In this document: positions 12,502-22,736 of the stretch, in pieces | Layout of the letters: each line of letters begins with the position of its first letter | How positions within the stretch are numbered: the first letter of the stretch is position 1 | Assembly (NCBI GenBank): GCA_043228905.1 | Contig: JBHGNT010000007.1 | Span: 12,586,001-12,650,000 of the forward strand | DNA: 64,000 nucleotides | Direction of reading: 5' to 3' | Source of the DNA: Azolla caroliniana | Taxonomy: Eukaryota > Polypodiophyta | Program-made: the position numbers and the translations under genes | Notes under the pieces: generated by a model | The model's input: the letters and a program-made list of their open reading frames with translations, nothing else | The model's database searches: none | What the model was told of the DNA's origin: nothing

Positions 12502-12834
12502 TGTCACGGATCATAAACTCAAGAGACAAGCAAGAAGATAACCAAATGGACAAGAAAGAAGATAGTATTAAAGGAAAGACTCCATAACTGGTGTTGTTCA
12601 CCTTGAATTCCTTCAAGGTGAACTCCTCTATTTATACTACATGGCATGCATACTTGTTGCACGCATGTAGGTATGCATGCATGTGCCAAGTGTAAATACT
12701 ACAAGGGAGCAACTATGCACATGATGCTAGCAAAATAATAAGGACCAATTACATACATAACTAGTACTAGATATCTTGGTTAACTCATAATACTAGATTA
12801 TAACATGGTCGTGTCAAGAGTTCGAATCTTGACA
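12502..12834 (-). repeat. 5' LTR of chromovirus B
   Basis: 333 bp, matching 8533-8885 except for loss of 20 bp around 12668, where the other LTR has two GCATGT copies bracketing the extra sequence. The same palindromic end lies at 12812-12834. Confidence 0.93.
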
Positions 12835-12839
12835 AGAAG

Positions 12840-13527
12840 AACAATACTGATGAGCAAACTCGACCGAGGCCGAAACCTGATGTGGAGTACCCGACATGAG
12901 CCAGATGGTGCAGACCCGATGAGAACCGGATGAGGAGTACCCAGCAAGAGCCGGATGATGAAGACCCGGTGAGAACTGGATGAGGAGTACCTGGCAAGAG
13001 CCGAATGATGAAGGCCCGGTGAGAAGTGCTCACCGGATAAAGGGACATATTCGTAAATATGTTTTCTGAGAGTCCATCGGGGCTATATTTGTAAATAGTC
13101 GAAAAGTCATATTAGTATAAATATGACTTAGGGCAAACTTAGATGCGTTGGTTGTCATTCTTGTTGGCACAAGATTAGAGCGCCCAACTGTGTACAGAGA
13201 GAGTGAGAGAGAGGAAGAGGTCGTTGCCTCTGATTGTAACCGCCGCCTGTGGCGAAGATAGCAAGCTCGAGGTCGTGGCCTTGGTGCTTTCTTATTGTAC
13301 ATTCTGATATAGAGATAGTTTGCGGTCTGTGGGCTGCCGCGGTTTTTCCCGAGTTTGGGTTTTCCACGTAAACATCCTGTGTACTCTTCTCTCCATCGTG
13401 TTATGCTTTCATTCCCTGTTTTCTGTGTTTTATTCTAGGCTCGGTTGTGGCCGAGCGTTGTTCATCGGGAGCGTGCAGTTCCGGTCAAAAACGTGCGTGG
13501 TATTTTAAACCCTTGTATCCGGCAACA
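12840..13527 (+). repeat. 3' LTR of copia H, second part
   Basis: It resumes after the AGAAG duplication. It contains three 50-bp direct repeats (12885-13034) with a GAGTACC core, then a stretch homologous to the F LTR: a TATAAATATGACTTAGGGCAAAC block near 13116-13138, a GA-rich tract, GCCGCCTGTGGCGAAGA, and GGTTGTGGCCGAG. The right limit is inferred. The total LTR would be about 726 bp, longer than the 616 bp of F because of the 50-bp repeats. Confidence 0.75.
12885..13034. repeat. 50-bp tandem repeat x3 inside the copia H LTR
   Basis: GAGTAC recurs at 12885, 12935 and 12985 within nearly identical 50-bp units rich in CCGGATGA. The F LTR has a shorter CCGGATGA duplication in the corresponding place. 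Confidence 0.85.
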
Positions 13528-14089
13528 CCGGATCTGTTGTATGTTTCTCCTCCTGGTTGCCGGTTATCCGCTTGCCATTCCCGGTTTCTACTTTGGCATC
13601 TGGTTGTGGGTTCCGCGGCATTGGTCCGTAATACGGTTTTAGTCGGAAACCGTTTACCCATTTTTCCACGACCTCGCTAGCCAGCGTTCCTAGCTGATAT
13701 GAGCCTTTAAACTCTTGTGTTATCCAGTATGGTCCGGTCGACAGGAACCGTAGCTTTCCCAGCATTTTGCCCATCCAGGTCTAAAATACTAACACCGGCT
13801 TACCGATTCCGAACATTTTCTCGTTCCCTTTCCGGTGCCGGTCGACGAACGTTTTCCGTTGTCGTTGCTCGAGTTCCAACTACAGAATGCTAGCTATCTA
13901 GTGTTCTTCTAATTCGCACAATGTCGCTAGTCAAATTTTCTCCGATTCCTTCTCACTTAACCTTTCTTGTACTTGAATCCGCAAACTCGGAATTTGAAAC
14001 TCTATCGGCATGACCGCTTCTAATCCGAAAGCTAAACAGAATGGTGTTGTCCGAATACTTGTTTTGTACACAGTTAGGTAAGCCCACAA
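13528..14089 (-). pseudogene. Integrase C-terminal part of gypsy C
   Basis: Minus-strand text matches the D and E integrases: YKTSIRTTPFCLAFGLEAVMP, LRIQVQERLSEKE, then TGPYWITQEFKGSYQLGTLA and KWVNGFRLKPY. This is the end of the catalytic domain and the GPY/F-type module. Frames are broken around 13780-13930. It is truncated on the N-terminal side at 14090 by the LTR of element D, and near 13500 it is separated from the extra ORF by copia H. Confidence 0.85.
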
Positions 14090-14829
14090 TGTTATTGCTA
14101 GGGCCAGACAACAGCCTAACACAGGGTGTCCACTTAAGACACGTCACCAAAGGGTGGTACGGCAGAATGACTTACGGCACAACGCTTAATTAGACCTTAA
14201 TCGATTACTTAGCCATCCGTAATTAACACGCGTAAGATATAACAATGAATACAGAACAATAATCAACATTGGAAGATTAAGACAATAAGCTTTATTAATT
14301 ATCCGCTCCTGATTACATTGTAACCCGGCCTTTATATAGGTCTCCGATGTAAAATACAAAACGGTGCCAACCGGCACCTTTACGGGATTGTTCCGGATCC
14401 GGATCAGCATAGCGATTCCGGTCTATCCGTTGTCGTGAAGATTTTCGGCAATAGTGTGAAAATCCCATAAAACGTACGAAATCGAGTATGAATCACATAA
14501 TACAATAATTGTGAAGATAACATTTTAAATAAATTTAATATCTAAGTACAAAATGATGGAGGTTTCGAATGCACTTTATTACACGAGAAACGGACAACTA
14601 AATGTCAAGATATGAGGGTATAAAGTTTGTGAAAGGAAAAGAGAAAATTGTGAGATATCCCACATAGGCACGACAAATACGGCTCTCATCATATATAAGG
14701 TAGAGCAAAAGATATTATCTTTGTGTCTATGTGTGGATCATAGAGAGTTCAAGGTAACTTGAACTAAGAGTAGAGGGTGGGCTAGCTACTCGTAAAGGGT
14801 TTTGGCCAACCAAAACCGGACCGACGATG

Positions 14830-15030
14830 GAGCCAGTGATCCGGCGGCATCTGATGGCAATCCGGCATCCAGCGAGGCACCGGTAACCGACGGAAACCGG
14901 CGACGGCATCGGTATCCAACGCCGACGAGACGACGACATCCGGCGAGGCACCGGTAACTGACAGCATCCGGCGACGGCACCGGTATCTGGCGGCAACCGG
15001 CGACGACATCCAACGAACCGGCGTCCGGCG
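14830..15030. repeat. CCGG-rich degenerate minisatellite
   Basis: Irregular repeats built on GCATCCGGCGA and GGCACCGGTAAC lie inside the TIR element. GC content is far above the flanking sequence. Confidence 0.7.
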
Positions 15031-15069
15031 ACTAGATAAATAAATATATAAATATATATACATATACAA

Positions 15070-15140
15070 GGAGGGCAAGTAAGGATTCGAACCTTGCACC
15101 TTCAAGTTAGGAGTCAATTGGCTTACCATTAAGCCATGCT
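15070..15140 (-). other. tRNA-derived segment (pseudo-tRNA or SINE head)
   Basis: On the minus strand there is a D-arm with 4-bp stem (GGCT/AGCC), an anticodon-like loop CTCCTAA, and a T-arm with GGTTCGAATCC, a perfect pol III B box. The anticodon stem and acceptor stem do not pair, so this is not a functional tRNA gene. A tRNA-derived SINE head is an alternative. Confidence 0.55.
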
Positions 15141-15864
15141 ATTAATTTATATTTCTATCATTGTACTTTTACATGTAAATTCTCATACATGAGAGCTAAA
15201 ATGAGTGACATGGTTATCATGCACCACATGTAATACATAAGCGCCAAATGGCAAACATGCAATTTATGCATGTCTTGTACCCTCACATGCATCATATGCA
15301 TGAGAGCATCTATAAAAGAAGGAAGGGGGAGGAGAAAAAACACGTTTTTTTTATGAAAATTAAGAGGAAGAAATTCGTTATCAAATTGATCGTGTAACTT
15401 GTTTCTTAAATCTAAAGTTAAAAGTTCAATCAATCTCTCTCAATTGTGTGATCTCAACTTCTCTCTTTCCCAATCTATCTTAAGTACTTTCTCGCTAAAG
15501 CTTGCGCCAAAGCTTGTACCGACTTTGAATCCTTCCAGTCCAGAACCCCGGCGGTTCCGCCTCACTATCCGCGCGTAGTGACGGATCTTCACGACACCGT
15601 CCACATCTTCTTACATAATAATATATATATATATATTAAGACTACTAATTACAACAGTTCCCGAATAACTATTCCTTTCACACTCTGGTTTGGACCTCCT
15701 TAAGCCTTCTTTGCCGGCCGGTAACACATGGCACCCCCGTGGGACAATACATTGTACGTCGAACCCACTATCCGGCCCTTTTATGCTTCATCCAAAATGT
15801 CCAGAATGCTTTGCTCCAAAATTTCCAATGGCTCGTCGGGAATCTGTTGTTGTTGCTGTGGCTG

Positions 15865-16396
15865 CTACTGTTGTTCTGTTTGTGGCTGTGGCTGTTGCTC
15901 CGTTGGTTGCTCTGGCACCGACGTTTCCGTCGTTGGTTCCTCCGTCCGAGTTGTCTGTGGCTGACTGACCCCGGCCTGTTCCCCCTCCGGTCTTTGCACC
16001 GGCGATGGTTCCTCATCACTAAGGTTGACCGTTGCCGCCTTTCGCGCTTTTTCTTCCCGGAGTCGGGACCGCTCATAGCTTTCGAACTGGATTTGAGGCT
16101 CCATCCGATCGTCGTCCAGTTGAGCTACGAGTTGCCGGACCTGCACCAATTGTTCATCCGCCAGGGTTGTGAAATCTTTTGCCAGCTCATCCCTTATGGC
16201 GGTGAAGTCCTCTGAGGTCAGCGTATAACAATCCATTGCCCTCCTTTCGCTGGTTTTCCATGTCCGCCCTAAGCAATTGGAGTTCCGCCGTATTCTGCGC
16301 CCATTTCGCCCACCAACGCATCGCGTTGTCGTCAATCAAGCTTTTGGTCTTAATGAGCCATGACCGGAGGATGCAATGGATCCGTTCGGCTCCCAT
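15865..16396 (-). pseudogene. C-terminal part of the extra ORF of gypsy D
   Basis: It matches the end of the A copy: LTSEDFTAIRDELAKDF, QVRQLVAQLDDDR, QFESYERSRLREEKAR, NLSDEEPSP, then a Q/P/E-rich tail ending near 15865 just before the LTR. The N-terminal domain and most of the coiled coil are missing; integrase and an A-rich tract (T-run at 16429-16445 on the plus strand) abut it directly. A frameshift lies near 16240. Confidence 0.82.
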
Positions 16397-16458
16397 CTGT
16401 GATTTATTTGATTCGCTCCTTTATTCTCTTTTTTTTTTTTTTTTTCTTACTTGTGTGG

Positions 16459-17469
16459 TTAGTTTTTCTCTGGTCCTGTCGGACCTTTGCCCGAAGCGTG
16501 CAACTTGTCGGCCTCTTGACGGTTTGCCGTCGTTCTGCTCTCCTCGGTTGCCCGCTCATGCTCCTCCTTACTGGCTTGGTGGTAGCCGTCGTCTTCACCG
16601 GTTGCCGTTATGGTTGGCCTGCCGGCGTCTGATTCGGTGGCGGCCTTTCGTTCAAATGGGTTCTTAGGCATAGGTCCTTTGTATGGTTTTAGTCTAAATC
16701 CGTTGACCCATTTACCCAGCACTTCTCCGGCAAGTGTCCCCAACTGGTAGGACCCATTGAACTCGCGTGTGATCCAGTACGGTCCGGTCCATCTAAACCA
16801 TAGTTTACCTGGCATTTTGCCCATCCGGGTCTGGAACACGAGTACCGGCTTGCCGGTCCCGAACATCTTTTCGTTTCCCTTCCGGTGCCGATCTACAAAT
16901 GCTTTTCGTCTCCGTTGTTCCAATTCCAGGTGCATAATGCTCGCCAGTCGGTGTTCTTCAAGTTCGCACAGAGCCTTTAACCGAATTGCCTCCAATTCCT
17001 TTTCATTCAATTGTTCCCGAATCTGAATCCGTAAGCTTGGTACCTGGAACTCGACCGGCATGACTGCCTCCAATCCGAATGCTAACCAGAACGGTGTTGT
17101 TCGGATGCTTGTTTTGTACGCTGTTCGGTAAGCCCAGAGCGCACTGTGCAGCTTCGTATCCCAATTTGTTCGATTTTCATTGACGATTTTCCGGAGGATA
17201 TTCTGGAGCGTTTTGTTCGTCGACTCAGCTAACCCATTTGCTTGCGGATAGTACGATGTGCTTCGTTTATGTACTACCGCATAGAATGTCATCAAACTTT
17301 CTACCACTTGTCCAAGAAAGTGCCCTCCTTGGTCGCTTATCAGCTCTATGGGGCATCCGTACCGGCACCAAATGCATTCGTATAAGAATTTCGCCGTTGA
17401 CGCCGCGGTGTTGTCTCGTAGGGCTTTCGCTTCCACCCACTTAGTGCAGTAATCCGTCGCGACGATCAC
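16459..17469 (-). pseudogene. Integrase core and C-terminus of gypsy D
   Basis: The frame begins at [15 protein letters not shown], continues ISDQGGHFLG and YPQANGLAESTNK (the second Asp and the Glu of the DDE triad), then AFGLEAVMP, a GPY/F-type module (TGPYWITREFNGSYQLGTLA), KWVNGFRLKPYKGPMP, and a Lys/Glu-rich tail stopping at 16459. The first catalytic Asp (LDFVGPF) lies in the overlapping frame upstream, so a single frameshift near 17467 splits an otherwise well-kept integrase. Confidence 0.9.
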
Positions 17470-19199
17470 GTACCGGTTGCCAGTGGTTTAAATGGCCCGA
17501 CGAAATCCAGCCCCCATTTCAGGAATGGTTCTAGTGGTAGGGCTGGCTGGTGTGGCATCCGAGCTTGTTCCGTTGGCTGACCCATTCGTTGGCATAGATC
17601 ACACTCCTTCGCATACCAGACTGCATCTTTCAATGTGGTCGGCCACCATAGGCCACTTTGCCATACTTTCTTTCCCGTCGCATCTCCGGCATAATGGCCT
17701 CCGGCGACTCCGCAATGTGCCTCCCGTAGTATTACCTCCTTCTCGTCGCTGCGCACCGCTCGTCGCCAGATACCATCTGCATCTTTGTGGTATAACGTGT
17801 CCTGTAATAAACAGAAGTGTCGGCTCTGTACCGCCAGGCGTTTTCTCTCGTCCCGGTTCATCTCCTCCGGAGGCAATCCGGTACTCAGAAACTGGTGCAT
17901 ATTAGTTAGCCACTTATCTTCTTGTGCCACCGTTTCATTTGTTGTCGTTTCCGTGGTGACTCGAAAAAGCTCTGCATCCGGAAACTCGTCCGGTACTCCG
18001 TCACCTGTCTCCCCGGAATCTAACCGGCTTAGATAATCTGCTACCGCATGCTGTATGCCGGGTTGGTGGAATATCTCGAATTCAAACTCTTGCAACAACA
18101 AAGTCCACTGGGCCAACTTACCGATAAGTGACGCTTTGGATACTAGGTAGAGGAGTGCCGAATGATCTACATGGAAGGAGAACTTTCTTCCCAATAAATA
18201 ATGCCTGAATTTTGTTACACTGTAGATCATTCCTAAAGCTTCCCTTTCCGTGGTAGAATAATTCCGTTCCGCTTGGGATAGCTTCCGGCTAGCATAGTAT
18301 ACTGGGCGGTACCACCTTGGCTTGGTAAGCTTCATGAGCGCGCTGCCGATTGCGATATCGAAAGCGTCCACGAACACATGAAACTCTTTACTCCAATCCG
18401 GAGGCTGCACTACCGGTGCTTGTGACAATAACACCTTTAGTGCCCGGTACGCCTTGTCTTCGATGTCGGTCCATTGGAACAGTGTTCGATGTATTGCCGC
18501 ATGCAGAGGTGTAGCCAAGTCTGCCAAATATCGGAGCATACGGCTATGCCAGCGGATTTGTCCTAGGAAACGACTCAATGCCTTTGCCGTTGCCGTTGCC
18601 GGTGCTTCCCGGATTGCTTTCACTTTGTCCAGATCTACGACAATGCCTTCCTTGCTCACTATATGCCCTAGTAGCGTTCCGCTGGACACTCCAAATACAC
18701 ACTTCGCCGGATTCAGGCTTAGCCGGTACGCCCTACACTTCTCTAGACATAGTCTGAGATGCTGCAAATGATCTTCTTCTCTACTATAGACGACGAAGTC
18801 GTCAAGGAACACCTGCATAAAAGCCGGTATGTATTCGCCAAAGATCTCCATGATGATCCGTTGGAATGTTGCTGGTGCCATTTTCAGGCCGAATATCATC
18901 ACCACCGCAACAAACACTCCCCATTCGGTGATGAAAGCCGTTTTCTCTTGATCCTCAGGGTGCATCCGGATCTGATTATACCCGCTAAATCCGTCTAAGA
19001 AACTGTAGACTTCATGGCCGGCAACGGCATCCAAAACTCCATCCGTAAACGGAAGTGGAAATGCATCCGTTACTGTTGCCGCATTGAGCTTCCGGTAGTC
19101 GACACAAACTCTAATTTTGCCTTTCTTTTTCGGTACGACTACGATCAGGCTCAACCATGTAGATTTCTTTACGGGACGGATGAAGCCAACCCTCAGCAA
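17466..19199 (-). pseudogene. RT-RNase H and integrase zinc domain of gypsy D
   Basis: 577 open codons. RT has VVVPKKKGKIRVCVDYRKLN, FSGYNQIRMHPEDQ, FGLKMAPATFQ and the catalytic VFLDDFVVY (FLDD in place of YLDD). RNase H has FVDAFDIAIGSAL, YYASRKLSQAERNY and [11 protein letters not shown]. The linker ends GIQHAVADYLSRLD. The integrase HHCC module follows ([14 protein letters not shown] and CDLCQRMGQ) and then FLKWGLDFVGPF. The N-terminal side is frameshifted into the truncated protease at about 19199. Confidence 0.92.
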
Positions 19200-20477
19200 T
19201 TTGTCGATCTCCTGTCAGTCGCACCGAGCTTTTGTCCGCCATTCGGAGCCAGAACGGACATGGCTCCCACTCTTGGATTCCAAGAGCATCGCATGTCCGG
19301 AGGCTGATTACATTAACGCCGGAGCCTCCGTCTATTATCGTGCCGGGGAGTTCTTTCCCTTTCACAATGGCCGTAATTGCCGGACTGTTGGTGTCCACGA
19401 CGGCCGATCCTTCTTCTGGATTTGAGAAGAATGCCGGAGCTGGTGGTGTTCCGCTTGTCGTCATGCCAGACTTGAGTCCTTTTGTGAATCTTGGTACTAG
19501 CTGCAAGAGTCGTCCTAACGGCGGCGTGATCTGGCATTCCTCCAATACCTGCCATGTCACGTTTTCGGACTGACTGCCACTGGCGAGCTCTCCGGTGTTC
19601 TCCTTCTGTTGCGCGAGTTCTGCTACGTTTCGCTCATTTGCCTTTTTCACCCATTCCGTTGCCTGTTTCCGTATGGCCTCTTGTGTCTCCCATTCCGTCG
19701 TCTTGCCCTTCAACCTTGTGGTGACCTGCTGGAGGTCTGCGACTTCGGTGACTATCATGTTTACTGCCGGTTGTTTATCATAGCTCTTTGCTGGACATTG
19801 ATTACTATAATGTCCTTCTTGCCGGCAGTAATAGCAATATGCTTTCCGGGTGTTGCTGGATTCGACATTGTTTCCTGTACCCAGTGGAGGACTTGTGGTA
19901 ACCGCGGGGCTCTGGTCTGGTTGGCTGCTTCAGACACCTTTTTCCGGTTCACGTGGGTGGCTCCCTTTTTTGAAATGCCGTTTTTTATTAAAGTTCTTTT
20001 TGTTGCGGTACTCTTGCCGGGGTTGGTCGTCATACCTCCCGTAATCTTCTCGTCGTTGGTGATACACGGGGGAGTGATCCCAGTTGTGATGCTCCTACCG
20101 TCCATTGTAATCTCGATACTTGTCATATCTCTTGTACCAGTCATAGTTGTCTCGCCGATTGCCGTACCAGACATCTTGTGCCGGTCGATATCGCTCCTCT
20201 CGTCGCCAACGTTCGTCTTCTTCGTCTCGGCTGCTACGTGGCTTGATTTTCCGGACTGGTGGAGCTTGCCGATTCAATAAGTTATATTTGCACCGGTCCA
20301 TCGTGTGGCTCGTAGATTGGCAGAGTAATTAGTGCGTCCGCATGCTGCACTCTAGTGACGAGTGTCCGGAATTCAAGCAGCTTGTGCATTGGATTGCTTG
20401 CCGGAAACGAAGATCCTCATCGGTTGGTAATGCTCGTTGGAGGGCTCCCATTGTTAGCCAAGAGCTCGTTTTCTCCA
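19111..20477 (-). pseudogene. Gag C-terminus and truncated protease of gypsy D
   Basis: The first knuckle is CTSCLNSGHSSLEC and the second CYYCRQEGHYSNQC, both CX2CX4HX4C, separated by an R/D/E/Y-rich spacer (19860-20290). The protease has IIDGGSGVNVISLRTCDALGI: a DGG active-site motif where most retropepsins have DSG or DTG, and element E has the same motif. After VRLTG the sequence jumps to text that in another frame is the RT leader (EIDKLLRVGF), so the back of the protease and the spacer (roughly 700 bp in E) are deleted. At 20477 gag is joined in frame to the coiled coil of E's extra ORF. Confidence 0.85.
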
Positions 20478-22315
20478 TTTGTTTGATCAGGCTTGCGGTT
20501 ACCGCTTCTTGGCTTTTGTAATGCATGAGTTGGGTCTGATATGTCGTCTGAACTCTGTTCAGAGCCATTGCAACGCGCTCCGTTTCCGCATGGTGCTGAC
20601 TTGCAAGTCCAGTCGCTCTTTCACTGCCGCCACTAGTTGTTTTGCTTGTTCGGCTCCCTTTGAATGCTCTTCCATCACTACCACCGTTAACCGGTTAACT
20701 TCCTCCGCTCATACGCTTGATGCCCTCTTCTCAAGCTTTCCTTTGTTCGGCGGAGGTTGTCGGCCGTTCTCCTTTGTTCCTCCTCCACCGCTTTTTTCAA
20801 TTCTCGTTCCGTAGCATGTAAAGCTTCTTGTGCTGCCAGGTATTCCCTTAGTATGGCGAGCTCCTGTGCGGACGATTCATGAGTATCTGGGCCCACCACC
20901 GTCACCGGGGTTTGGTCGTTCTGTCGAGTTACCGGGGCCACCGGTTTTGATTGCTGTGGTCCTTCTATGAACAACTTGGCCATGTCTGTTCTGGCCTTCT
21001 CTATGTCTTCTTCCATGCTCCAGATTCTTGATCGGGCCATCTCTAATTCCTCAGTTGTGGCTAGCAACCAGGCTTCCTGCGCTTTTTCTTCTGCTTCTAA
21101 CTGGTCGACAACACCAGTCACTTGTTCTACTACCCATCGGAGCCATCGACTGCCGGTGCCTTGTGGTCGTGCTAGTTCTGGTTGTGGTATGGCATTTCCA
21201 CTGGTCACGAGCCCACTATTGATGGTTACGTCACACAACTGCTCCCATTCTGGCTGTTGCTGTTGCGGCGGTGATGCCGGCAATTCGATGACCGGTTCTT
21301 GATTCACCAGTACTGTCGTGTCCTGGACCGTTGGTTCTACGATGTCATGCCGCAACCCTTGCTCCGTTCCCGATTCTTGTTGAGCTAGTTCTGCCACCTT
21401 TGTCGGCTATGGCTCCTTAGGGGAGGGTTCCCGTCTATGGTTCTCCGGTAGCCTTGATGTTCCCCCTTCATGGCCTTTTTCTCTTGGCTGGCGACCCCGT
21501 AGCAGTGTCTCGGTCGGTTCGTCTTCCTGTTGGTCTTCTTCCAGGGTCTCATTGCTGATTACCGCTGCCAAGGGGTCATGCCCCTACGTTTCCTCCAGTT
21601 GTTGCTCTGCTTGTTGCTCTGATAGGCGCAACTTGATTTTCAACGGTCTCCTCGAGGTGTCCACCGATGCCTCCTTCTCAACTAGCCGCTTCCAACTAGG
21701 TCGTTCCTTTGCTTGGGTAGCCAGGAGTTGCTGCCGTTTTGAAGCCGTTTTGGGGGTCGCTTTTGTCGGTCTTCCCCTCTTCCTTTGTTTCATGGGCTCC
21801 ACCGGCGGTGCTAACAGAGTGAGCCATTGTGCCACTACTGTCCACATCTTTTTGCCATCTTTTATCGAAACGATGGCAACGTTCAGGCCGTCGGCAATCA
21901 TTACCGGCCAATCCACTTGTACTCCCTCATAGGTGGCTATGATCAAACCGGCTCTATTTCTGGGCATCGTCGGTGGTCCGGGGTACACACGGCCATACTT
22001 GTGGAGTACCCGAGCAATTTCCCGAAATAAGAGATCTTCACCGCCTTGTGTTCGGTACGCCTTGCTGCCCAGGGAGTATTCCCCAAAATACCTCGTCAGC
22101 TGCTCCGGCAAAGGGTTGACAATCAAGTAGATTCCTCCTTCCGGTAGGCCGGTCATGGCTCGGATGGCCTCCTCGGTGATGACCTCCGTGTCGATGTTTT
22201 TCACGACATTTTCCGCGTCTCCATGTGGCAGTGATTCGACTATCCGCAAGAATCCCTCTAGACCGTGTTGCTTCAGCCATTTCTTAGCCGCTTCTGAGAG
22301 TACCATGCATTCCAT
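20478..22315 (-). pseudogene. Extra ORF of gypsy E, N-terminal two-thirds
   Basis: The Met at 22315 is preferred because C and A also begin Met-Glu there; the frame is open to 22498. Conserved blocks are SEAAKKWLKQHGLEGFL, EVITEEAIRAMTGLPEGG, YFGEYSLGSKAYRTQGG, EDLLFREIARVLHKYGRVY, ATYEGVQVDWPV and WLTLLAPPV. A basic segment follows, then after stops near 21400-21590 a charged coiled coil (21397-20687) with RIWSMEEDIEKARTD. The end is lost at the junction with D. No transmembrane segment or signal peptide is evident. Function unknown; the position corresponds to the env-like slot of some plant gypsy elements. Confidence 0.78.
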
Positions 22316-22510
22316 GTCGTCTTTGGAGTTGGTAGGTTGTGCCAAGATGGTTGCGCCTGCGTGCTCTGCGTGCTCTCGCCTAATCACTGGTAATCGCCTG
22401 TGGACACTGAGATCTCTGTGCTCGCGAAATGAAAGGGACTCTGTGTGGCGTGGGTTTTCTTTCTCCATGCATGGCGCCTTTTCTTGATTCCCGCGCATGC
22501 ACTTCCTGTA

Positions 22511-22540
22511 CTAATATAGCAGGCGGTTGACACGTGGTGC
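22511..22540 (-). promoter_or_regulatory. Possible internal promoter before the extra ORF (E)
   Basis: On the minus strand a perfect G-box CACGTG (22531-22536) is followed about 15 bp later by a TATATTA box (22513-22519), roughly 200 bp upstream of the ORF start. An A-rich tract (T-rich at 22619-22675 on the plus strand) lies just upstream. This is inferred from motif spacing only. Confidence 0.35.
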
Positions 22541-22736
22541 GCCTATCTTTAAAAGCTTTAATTAGCCACCCACCACACCTTTCCAAAGTGCCCGTTCGCT
22601 CCTCGCCTCTGCATGATGACTTTTCTTTTTCTTTTTCGTTTTTTCTTTTTTCTTTTTTCTTTTTCTTTTTTTCAATTTGAGTTTGAGTTAACCGGAAGTA
22701 CCATGTCCGTATCTCGAGTTTTCCCCATATTCACTT

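Larger units (their letters stand above)
8533..12834 (-). mobile_element. Ty3/gypsy chromovirus B, minus strand
   Basis: LTRs lie at 8533-8885 and 12502-12834, flanked by a 5-bp duplication AGAAG (8528-8532 and 12835-12839). On the minus strand it encodes gag, RT, RNase H, integrase and a C-terminal chromodomain, which places it in the chromodomain branch of Ty3/gypsy. The two LTRs differ mainly by a 20-bp indel between short direct repeats, so the insertion is moderately young, yet the coding region already has stops. The sequence next to the 5' LTR (just left of 12502) does not match the usual initiator-tRNA-Met primer site, so the primer is unclear. Confidence 0.93.
5622..13527 (+). mobile_element. 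Ty1/copia element H, 5'-truncated, with nested chromovirus
   Basis: A plus-strand copia element of the same family as F (55808-61153). It begins abruptly within the Gag-protease spacer, so the 5' LTR, primer site and gag are missing. The coding remnant (5622-8483) is followed by a purine-rich tract and a TGTTAGG LTR start at 8495. That LTR is split at 8533 by chromovirus B and resumes at 12840. Its right edge is placed at 13527 because a GGCAACA end there resembles the CCAACA end of F, and gypsy C sequence resumes beyond it. Confidence 0.85.
2279..14089 (-). mobile_element. Ty3/gypsy element C, minus strand, 3' half, interrupted
   Basis: Read on the minus strand it runs integrase C-terminus (14089-13528), extra coiled-coil ORF (5450-2745), then 3' LTR (2696-2279). 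Copia H lies between integrase and the extra ORF, and element D interrupts integrase at 14090. Gag, protease, RT and the 5' LTR of C are not found beyond D, so C is a remnant. It belongs to the same family as D, E and A, judged by integrase, the extra ORF and the shared LTR core near 2305-2340. Confidence 0.8.
14431..15596. mobile_element. 1166-bp insertion with 12-bp terminal inverted repeats
   Basis: The left end TGTCGTGAAGAT (14431-14442) is the exact inverse complement of the right end (15585-15596). CCGT lies directly on both sides (14427-14430 and 15597-15600). No transposase frame is present. It could be a non-autonomous DNA transposon, or a TG...CA solo LTR with unusually complementary ends; the 4-bp duplication does not settle it. 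It carries a CCGG-rich minisatellite and a tRNA-like segment. Confidence 0.7.
14090..15726 (-). repeat. 3' LTR of gypsy D, interrupted
   Basis: It starts TGTTATTGC and ends GGCCGGTAACA. The LTR sequence is 14090-14430 and 15601-15726; the rest is a 1166-bp insertion with a 4-bp duplication. It matches the 26881 LTR most closely (both have TACAAAACGGTGC), defining one LTR subtype, while the LTRs at 2279 and 38753 have TACAAACCGGTGCC. Confidence 0.85.
14090..20477 (-). mobile_element. Ty3/gypsy element D, minus strand, lacking its 5' end
   Basis: Minus-strand order is gag C-terminus with two CCHC knuckles, truncated protease, RT-RNase H, integrase, the C-terminal part of the extra ORF, then the 3' LTR. 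It inserted in the integrase of C (left flank CACAA). The right end is not an LTR: at about 20477 gag changes directly into the extra ORF of element E. Three internal deletions are visible: protease to RT, the front of the extra ORF, and the 5' end. Confidence 0.85.

Noticed and set aside
12885-13034. CRISPR-like direct repeats
   Set aside because: Three contiguous 50-bp units with no unique spacers, inside a copia LTR in plant DNA.
15070-15140. Functional tRNA gene (CCT-like anticodon)
   Set aside because: The anticodon and acceptor stems do not pair; only the D-arm and T-arm are sound.
19609-20280. 223-codon plus-strand hydrophobic frame resembling a membrane protein
   Set aside because: Antisense to gag and protease of D, with hydrophobicity explained by the Arg/Asp/Tyr-rich sense strand. 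The corresponding E region is not open in the same way.
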